A stretch of 11,991 nucleotides of DNA from Sanchytrium tribonematis (lineage: Eukaryota > Sanchytriomycota > Sanchytriomycetes > Sanchytriales > Sanchytriaceae). The translations under genes and the position numbers were made by a program. The DNA lies in NCBI GenBank assembly GCA_018985235.1, contig JADGIG010000235.1:1-11991 (forward strand), read 5' to 3'. Every line of letters starts with the position of its first letter. Positions within the stretch are counted from its first letter, which is position 1. Positions 7,585-11,991 of the stretch are shown here, piece after piece. The notes under the pieces were generated by a model, which was not told the DNA's origin, searched no databases, and was given only the letters and a program-made list of their open reading frames with translations.

Positions 7585-8691
7585 ATGTTCTTTACAACGA
7601 TATTTGCGCATTCTTACATGACGTGTTCGGATTATCACTTTGATACCAACAAATGTTGTGGATTTGGAAGGAATTATGACAAGGGATTCTTAAATACAGG
7701 TAAATTGGGTTATAAATATCAGGGACAGGGTCCAAATGCCGTTTCAGTGGATCCCCAACAAACAGTAGCTTCGTATGGAAGTTATCCAATGGCACAAGTA
7801 AAGCCAGGAGGGACATTAATCATCACCTGGCCACCTAATAATCACAATTTTGGAGGAAATAGTGATGGAGGGTCTCCAAATGTCGATAAAGTGTTTATTT
7901 TTAGTGCTGAAGATACAAAAACACCAATAGCCACATTAAATTGGCGTAATTGCTTGGGATTAGGCACAATTGGGAATCCGCAACAGAATTTACCGCAGTG
8001 TTCTGGGGCATTTAAAGTGAATTTGGCATTAGGAACACATGCACTGATTTGGGCATGGCAGCAAAACAAAGAAGAAGCATATTATACCACTGGATTTGAT
8101 GTGCTGGTCACAAATACACCCAGTCAGACTCAATGTTATCAACCAGATATCGTACCACAAAAACCTGAAGGCGTGGCGACAGGAGCCAATGCGACCACAG
8201 CAACAAATGCAACTACTGCTGCCACATCTGCTGCGGCTCCTGCAGTGCCAGCAACACCTAATGCAGCAGTGGATTCGGCACCTGTTGCTCCTCCTGCACC
8301 AGCTGCCCCAGCATCAGTCCCTCCACCAGTTCAAGCTGCTCCCCCAGTAGCACCAGTTGCGGCCGCCCCAATTCCAGCACCAGCTTCCCCAGCAGTACCT
8401 GTGGCTCCTATTACACCCAGTCCTCCAGCACCAGTGGCGCCTATTGCTCCAACTGCACCCAATCCACCAGCTTCACCAGCAATAGCGGCTCCAATTGCTC
8501 AAAGTTCTCCTCCAGCGCCTGCTCCTATTGCGCCTGCTCCTGTGGCTCCTCTTATTCCCTCAAAACCAGCTACTTCATTACTACCTAGGCCCGCTACTAA
8601 TGTAACTGTTCCCAAAAATGCGACGATTCCAACTCTAAAGCCACCAGTTTCACCAGGTGCCACTCGACGGGTTTGTGCCAAAAAAGCTTAG
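7585..8691 (+). CDS. Secreted LPMO-like histidine-brace protein with Pro/Ala-rich tail
   Basis: The protein has 368 residues. An 8-residue leader (MFFTTIFA) would leave His9 as the mature N-terminal residue, as needed for a copper histidine brace. The domain spans about 9-180: HSYMTCSDY...CCGFGRNY at the N-terminus, GGTLIITWPPNNHNFGG with a second His (H87), and a C-terminal AYYTTGFDVLV resembling LPMO and fungal HSW-type secreted families. The tail (about 190-368) is low-complexity Pro/Ala/Val/Ser, with two N-glycosylation sequons (NVT and NAT) near the end, and ends in VCAKKA with no carbohydrate-binding module. LPMOs oxidatively cleave chitin, cellulose or other glycans; some related His-brace proteins instead bind copper without oxidase activity, and I cannot tell which applies. 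The frame is open further upstream, overlapping the protease, but starting at 7585 gives a leader directly before His. The stop is TAG followed at once by TAAA. Confidence 0.65.
   Translation: MFFTTIFAHSYMTCSDYHFDTNKCCGFGRNYDKGFLNTGKLGYKYQGQGPNAVSVDPQQTVASYGSYPMAQVKPGGTLIITWPPNNHNFGGNSDGGSPNVDKVFIFSAEDTKTPIATLNWRNCLGLGTIGNPQQNLPQCSGAFKVNLALGTHALIWAWQQNKEEAYYTTGFDVLVTNTPSQTQCYQPDIVPQKPEGVATGANATTATNATTAATSAAAPAVPATPNAAVDSAPVAPPAPAAPASVPPPVQAAPPVAPVAAAPIPAPASPAVPVAPITPSPPAPVAPIAPTAPNPPASPAIAAPIAQSSPPAPAPIAPAPVAPLIPSKPATSLLPRPATNVTVPKNATIPTLKPPVSPGATRRVCAKKA
8180..8640 (+). repeat. Pro/Ala low-complexity coding repeat
   Basis: About 150 codons of irregular AP, PVAP, PAP and SPP units, made largely from GCT/GCA/GCC and CCA/CCT codons. 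This stretch is locally much richer in C and G than the rest of the window. It forms the extended C-terminal tail of the LPMO-like protein. Long antisense and shifted frames across it are by-products of this composition. Confidence 0.85.
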
Positions 8692-8756
8692 TAAATGACA
8701 ATGTGTTTCTTTCAAATAGTCAAGTTATTTATTGGTTTGAAGGTATATTTGGTCCA

Positions 8757-8832
8757 TACGTCACTCTTTTAGATCACATTCAGATCATGCGTTGCCCCAA
8801 ATGTTTTGACGTCTCAAGGTGATCACGACGTC
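8757..8832 (+). promoter_or_regulatory. Cluster of CRE-like palindromes upstream of the GPCR gene
   Basis: The 176-bp gap before the GPCR has TACGTCA (8757-8763), TGACGTCT (8807-8814, core GACGTC 8808-8813), the palindrome GTGATCAC (8819-8826) and an abutting second GACGTC (8827-8832, within the palindrome CGACGTCG). The two GACGTC cores are 19 bp apart, close to two helical turns. GACGTC and TGACGTCA are recognised by bZIP (ATF/CREB-type) factors. Binding here is inferred. Confidence 0.45.
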
Positions 8833-8838
8833 GATCTT

Positions 8839-8844
8839 TATAAG
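8839..8844 (+). promoter_or_regulatory. TATA-like box of the GPCR gene
   Basis: TATAAG lies 29 bp before ATG 8868 and just downstream of the palindrome cluster. A second TATAAA overlaps the start codon itself, so the true core promoter is uncertain. Confidence 0.3.
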
Positions 8845-8867
8845 ATTTTCTACCCAATATTTTATAA

Positions 8868-9765
8868 ATGACATCCCAATCTCAAATATTAGACATCACC
8901 ACAAAAATATCCTCTTCATTTTCATTAATTGGCTCCACATATTTAATTTATCAATTTATCACTCAAAATTCATCATATCGGAATAACTTATCGAATAGAA
9001 TTATAGCCTATATGAGTGTATTAGACATAATAGGGTCCATTAATTTCTTTATTGGAAATGCCGTATTTACAAATAAATTCGGATGTATGATTCAAGGCAT
9101 TTTAGTAGAATTTAGTGTGTCTGGACCACTCTGGAACTGCTGTTTTGTCATGAATGTGATGCTTAGAGTCGTATTTAATGTCCATAGGGATAGCGCAAAT
9201 CATTTAGAATTTTTATATCACTTGGTTTGTTGGGGAATTCCCTTGCTGGGATCTGTCGTGGGAATTGTTCAGAACGCATTTGCTGTAGCTGGAGCGTACT
9301 TTTAACTAATTTAGATGGTGTTGGTTTGGGCCAGAATATGTGGGATTGAGATTTGGCACATTTTACGTAAATTTGAAATTGATGTAGGGATTCGTATTTT
9401 TTAGTGTTTTATTCAATTTAATAGCAACATTGATTGTCGTACTGTTCATCAAGCACAAAACATGTCAATTTAAAAACACAAATTTGATAAAAAGCGGGCA
9501 AAGACAATTAATTTATGTTGCAGCATTTTTGGTCAGTTTTGGACCCAGCTCCATCACGAGGATATATCAGCTTATTAGTGGGAAACAGGTGTTCTTATTA
9601 ACTGTTCTACAGGCTGCTACATTGCCATTGCAGGGATTTTTGAATTGTCTGGTTTATTTGAACATTAAGAAAATGAAAGAAAAACAATTTAGTTTAATTC
9701 CATTAAGTACTACGAGTAGCTCGTTCATAGTTGATGGCTCTAGCCAGCTGTCCGACGAAATCTAA
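8868..9765 (+). CDS. cAMP-receptor-like seven-transmembrane GPCR, three exons with 19- and 21-nt introns
   Basis: Exons 8868-9295, 9315-9366 and 9388-9765 sum to 858 nt and give 285 residues. Seven hydrophobic segments are visible: TM1 about 13-32, TM2 43-65, TM3 74-104, TM4 117-140, TM5 162-182, TM6 205-228 and TM7 233-254. Cys73 at the top of TM3 and Cys145 in extracellular loop 2 (AWCWFGPEYVGLRFGTFY) form the expected disulfide pair. TM7 ends PLQGFLNCLVY, the hallmark of the Dictyostelium cAR / fungal Gpr1-like group. The middle exon encodes loop 2 and the third starts with TM5, so removing both introns restores a complete receptor; without splicing translation stops at 9303-9305 after TM4. 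The C-tail is Ser-rich (STTSSSF), suitable for phosphorylation. Ligand unknown. The stop TAA overlaps AATAAA (9764-9769). Confidence 0.9.
9296..9314 (+). other. 19-nt spliceosomal intron (GPCR intron 1)
   Basis: The sequence is GTACTTTTAACTAATTTAG, splitting an Ala codon (GC/A). It contains an in-frame stop and a CTAAT branch-like motif whose second A is 5 nt before the final G. Removal joins TM4 to the Cys-containing extracellular loop 2. Confidence 0.88.
9367..9387 (+). other. 21-nt spliceosomal intron (GPCR intron 2)
   Basis: It begins GTAAAT and ends TTGATGTAG, lying between codons (phase 0) after TAC (Tyr160). It contains an in-frame TAG at its 3' end. The TTGAT motif puts its branch-like A 5 nt before the final G, as in the other two introns. 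Removal joins loop 2 to TM5 (GFVFFSVLFNL). Confidence 0.87.
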
Positions 9766-9957
9766 TAAATCGCGTTGTTTGCAACGACTCACATCTCTGC
9801 TTGCACCTTGCTTCTGGTAAATTGTCAATATCCGCAGTCCAATCAAACCCGTGCAAATTAATGCAATAGAAATTACCCCTGTACACAGACCGTTTCCGTC
9901 AATCAGAGGACAGTATCATCATTCAAATGCAAACAGTCGCTTTTCACCCAAATCGCA
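9766..9957. other. Longest intergenic gap; small hairpin, no gene seen
   Basis: These 192 bp between the GPCR and the mucin-like gene hold a short inverted repeat CGTTG-TTTG-CAACG (9773-9786), just after the GPCR stop, that could form a small hairpin. ATGCAAT (9870s) and ATGCAAA (9927) also occur. I found no tRNA-like B box or other RNA gene. Confidence 0.5.
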
Positions 9958-11201
9958 ATGCTTTTGACGACTCTATTCGCGTTACCCCAAAATAGACTAA
10001 AGAAGAGGTTTGACATGACTTCTATCGTGTCCAACTACCTCAATGACCATCCAGATATCAAACCCAAAGTGGAACAGCTCGTGAGCAAATTTGAGCCTCC
10101 CCTCCCTGTAACTAATGCGCCAGATGCATCTTCAACCCTCCCAACTTTCCCACCAGCATCATCAACGGACGATAAGCAAGAATCTAATAATTCTGCCGCA
10201 AAACAAGCAGAAGCATCTCCTGCATCATCTCCTGCATCATCTCCTGCATCAACTCCTGCTGAGACTCCTGCAGAAACACCCGCATCTACCCCTGCAGAAA
10301 CACCTGCATCAACGCCTACAGAGACTCCATCGAGACTCCATCAGATACTGGATCAGAAGCAAGTGCTCCAACCCAGTCAACTACTGATGCAGGTACTGAT
10401 GCTTCTACAGGCGATTCCACAAATTCCCAAGATTCTCAAGAATCTAGTGATTCAAGTGATTCAAGTGATTCTGGTGATTCCAATCCATTCACAAGTGGCA
10501 ACTACTACACTACAATCGCATTACCAGCTTGTGGCGCAGTTGTACTTCTAGTTGGTGGCGCATTCTTCATCAAGAGACACAGAAAGAAGAAACACAATTC
10601 CCTATTTAGAAATCAGTACGAGGATCATTCATCCATGACATCTAGTGGTAAAGCATCTATTCACTCTGATGAAAGATACATGCAGAATCATTCACCGTAC
10701 AGAGACACGCAAGAATCTTCCTTGCAATTAAATCAATCCAGTTATGGTGTTTCCGGTTACAAATCTCAATTTAGTAATCAATACATGACTGAATACGGTA
10801 CAGAGATGGATGATGCAACTGTCACAGATACGCAATATAGCAAACCAAAAGAATCAGCCAGAAGCACGCAATACACAGCGGGATCCAGAGCTTCTAGCGG
10901 ATACAACGATACTTACTTTGACGAAACAGCAAGACACACTGAATTTAGTGAAGCGAGTGGGTATTCTGACACGATGTATACTGCTGGAACAGAGGTGAAA
11001 ACCATGTACACCGAAGCGACTGAATATTCTGAGTTTAGGGATAGTGATTATTCGGAATTAAGAGAGAGTGAGTATACTGGAATGAGTGAGAGCATGTATA
11101 CGGATGCGCAGAAAGATACAATGTATACTCTGGAAGTCAGGAATTCTGAATTTACTGAATATTCTGAAATGACAGATGATTATACCATGTATTCTGAATA
11201 A
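9958..11201 (+). CDS. Mucin-like single-pass surface receptor with tyrosine-rich tail, frameshifted at an 11-bp duplication
   Basis: Two frames together read as one protein of about 410 residues. A short leader (MLLTTLFA) is followed by a dibasic site (LKKR) and a short helical region. Next is a Ser/Thr/Pro/Ala stalk with 4-residue repeats (SPAS, TPAE, TPAS), then an acidic Ser/Asp stretch. One transmembrane helix (TTIALPACGAVVLLVGGAFF, about 10505-10565) has a KRHRKKKH stop-transfer. The cytoplasmic tail of about 210 residues has 22 Tyr, mostly as YS, YT or EY. The layout recalls fungal Wsc/Mid2-type wall sensors or adhesion receptors, but no named domain is seen. The frame breaks at 10321-10342, where an 11-bp unit is duplicated. 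As it stands, translation ends at 10551 after 197 residues, with no membrane anchor. The tail frame stays open to 11201, which argues for recent or error-based disruption. The stop is inside AATAAA. Confidence 0.8.
10213..10330 (+). repeat. 12-bp tandem coding repeats (S/T-P-A-S/E)
   Basis: About ten degenerate 12-bp units encode ASSP, ASTP and AETP in the stalk of the mucin-like protein. The most similar copies are the three catctcctgcat-type units at the 5' end (10213-10250). Such arrays change length by slippage and usually carry O-glycans. Confidence 0.85.
10321..10342 (+). repeat. Perfect 11-bp tandem duplication causing a frameshift
   Basis: GAGACTCCATC occurs twice head to tail (10321-10331, 10332-10342). 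Because 11 is not a multiple of 3, two copies move the frame; one copy would keep the ETPSDTGSE reading in frame with the transmembrane and tail region. It lies at the 3' end of the 12-bp repeat array. Confidence 0.85.
10963..11198 (+). repeat. Tyrosine-motif repeats in the receptor tail
   Basis: The last 79 codons repeat a Y-[ST]-x-x unit roughly every 8 residues: YSEF, YSEL, YTGM, YTDA, YTLE, FTEY, YSEM, YTMY. The acidic residues around each Tyr suit kinase recognition, and several match YxxL/M/F. Confidence 0.75.
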
Positions 11202-11221
11202 ATGGGTTCAATTTAATGAAT
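11202..11221. terminator. 20-bp tail-to-tail gap between convergent genes
   Basis: Only 20 bp separate the TAA of the mucin-like gene (AATAAA 11197-11202) from the TAA of the minus-strand gene (TGTAAA on that strand, 11221-11226). The two transcripts must overlap at their 3' ends unless cleavage occurs almost at the stop codons. Confidence 0.55.
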
Positions 11222-11991
11222 TTACAACATATTTACTAGCAAAGCCATTAAAATCATTTCCAAATAGCCACTTGCATTTGTAGTTTGTGTAGCCAATGCT
11301 GATTTAATCTCATCCGTGTGTGAAGATGCCCATTCTAATACTTTTGGATCTACAGTATATGCGGCAGTCTTGGTGCTGGTTACATTCTAAATAAATATAA
11401 ATGACCATTGAAGTAGGCAAATAGCTGCTTGATTTGCTCACTAATGTGCCAGCAGGAGGAAGCGAGGCTGCACTCTCCGGGGATCCATCAGAAGGTCCAC
11501 TAGAAGGTCCACCGGATGGATTATCAGATGGATTATCAGATGGTCCATTGGTATGCTGTCCAATTGGGCTGCTAGTTAAAGTCATGGAATGGCTCTCAGA
11601 TTTCAAAGAACTCCATGTTTTACTTGCCAAACTCGTCATGGTTGTTTTTGCAGTCCATCTCTTTGTGGTTGTAGAATGACATTGCTCAGTAGACCATCCG
11701 TGACATACCCATCCATTGCACACATATTCACCAGTAACTGTCAAGTTTCTGACTTCGCTGAGTGTAAGCCCGTAAATAATTTGCGATGCATTCTCCTTAA
11801 AGAGTCTCATTCCAGTGGCTAGCTCACTTAAAGTTGGGTAGTATAAGAATCCTTTGTCATCTAGAATATCTATCCCATAAAAAGCATTGTTTGTGACTTC
11901 GTATTCTCTAGCAGTAAAATCTCCTTCTGCAAAAGTCAAAAAATAGCGCGTTAATTGGGGATCTCCAGTAATGGGTGAGCCATCAGCAGTT
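11222..11991 (-). CDS. GPI-anchored, mucin-like surface protein (5' end beyond window), with a 19-nt intron
   Basis: The frame is open to the right edge, so the start is missing; 249 complete codons including none of the leader are visible. The visible N-terminal part (about 110 residues) is a folded-looking domain I do not recognise, with YPTLSELATGMRLF and a cysteine cluster VCNGWVCHGW...QC. A Ser/Thr-rich stretch follows, then NPSDNPSGGPSSGPSDG-type repeats. Unspliced, the frame runs on into an unconvincing basic end at 11310. Removing a 19-nt intron (11387-11405) gives a better C-terminus ending in TTNASGYLEMILMALLVNML. That is a small-residue cleavage region followed by a hydrophobic tail without charged residues beyond one Glu, as in a GPI-anchor signal. 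The gene therefore most likely encodes a cell-surface mucin-like protein. The stop is TAA at 11222-11224 (minus strand). Confidence 0.8.
11387..11405 (-). other. 19-nt spliceosomal intron in the GPI-protein gene
   Basis: On the minus strand it reads GTCATTTATATTTATTTAG, phase 0 after an ATG (Met) codon. The TTTAT motif places an A 5 nt before the final G, as in both GPCR introns. Splicing leads into NVTSTKTAAYTVDP and then the GPI-type tail. Confidence 0.8.
11484..11550 (-). repeat. Degenerate 12-bp coding repeats (GPSDNPSD type)
   Basis: On the plus strand GATGGATTATCA is repeated twice in tandem and followed by GATGGTCCA; GAAGGTCCA also occurs twice. On the coding strand they give Pro/Ser/Gly/Asp repeats in the stalk of the GPI protein. 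Confidence 0.7.

Noticed and set aside
8499-8681. Gly/Ala-rich minus-strand frame opposite the LPMO tail
   Set aside because: It is the mirror of the Pro/Ala codon repeats, with no independent gene features.
8671-8691. 21-nt GT-AG segment at the end of the LPMO-like gene
   Set aside because: There is no YTNAY motif near the acceptor, and splicing would only bring in a TAA at once. It gives no gain over the plain reading.
8692-8867. Possible tRNA or small RNA in the gap before the GPCR
   Set aside because: There is no B-box-like GGTTCGANTCC and no cloverleaf; the only structure seen is the palindrome cluster.
9773-9786. CGTTG/CAACG hairpin as a terminator or small RNA
   Set aside because: The 5-bp stem is too short to be meaningful alone in a eukaryotic genome.
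10363-10376. 14-nt GT-AG segment whose removal would also restore the mucin gene frame
   Set aside because: It lacks the YTNAY-to-AG spacing of the other introns, is not T-rich, is shorter than any accepted intron, and leaves an out-of-character SRLHQILDQKQ stretch before it. The 11-bp duplication explains the shift better.
10393-10410. 18-nt GT-AG segment (GTACTGATGCTTCTACAG)
   Set aside because: It is a multiple of three with no stop inside, reads naturally as coding Ser/Thr/Asp sequence, and its branch-like motif is too far from the acceptor.

Overview
The window is nuclear DNA from an AT-rich, very gene-dense eukaryote. Ten protein genes fill 12 kb, and no gap between them exceeds about 190 bp. 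The gene content fits an opisthokont, most likely an early-diverging or fungus-like lineage: NOC3, a galactokinase of the Gal1/GALK2 branch, a cAMP-receptor-like GPCR, a reprolysin (ADAM-type) protease, a histidine-brace (LPMO-like) protein, and GPI-anchored and mucin-like surface proteins. I cannot name the species. Stops behave as in the standard code (TAA and TAG are used as terminators and no in-frame TGA is seen). Most genes have no introns, but two genes carry spliceosomal introns of only 19-21 nt.

Layout. Positions 1-1626 hold the 3' part of a kinase-Sel1 fusion gene, cut by the window edge inside the catalytic loop. Then come NOC3 (1802-3532), a two-RRM protein only 13 bp downstream (3546-4073), a small orphan protein with a hydrophobic N-terminus (4187-4714) and galactokinase (4840-6216). 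From 6294 onward every gene is secreted or membrane-bound: a reprolysin-like zinc protease (6294-7412), an LPMO-like protein with a long Pro/Ala tail (7585-8691), a GPCR of 285 aa encoded in three exons (8868-9765), and a single-pass mucin-like receptor with a tyrosine-rich tail and a frameshift at an 11-bp tandem duplication (9958-11201). Convergent to it, with 20 bp between the stop codons, is a GPI-anchored surface protein on the minus strand (11222 to the window edge).

The main observations are these. (1) The ultra-short introns follow one rule: YTNAY with its branch-like A exactly 5 nt before the terminal G. (2) In most genes the stop codon is built into an AATAAA or NNTAAA hexamer, so the terminator and the putative poly(A) signal coincide. 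(3) Predicted signal peptides are extremely short, about 8 residues in the LPMO-like protein. (4) The receptor's cytoplasmic tail repeats Y-S/T-x-hydrophobic motifs about every 8 residues, and an 11-bp duplication decides whether the membrane anchor and tail are read. Together the right half looks like a cell-surface and secretion module (protease, copper-protein candidate, GPCR, tyrosine-rich receptor, GPI mucin). A functional link between these genes is inference from their clustering only.
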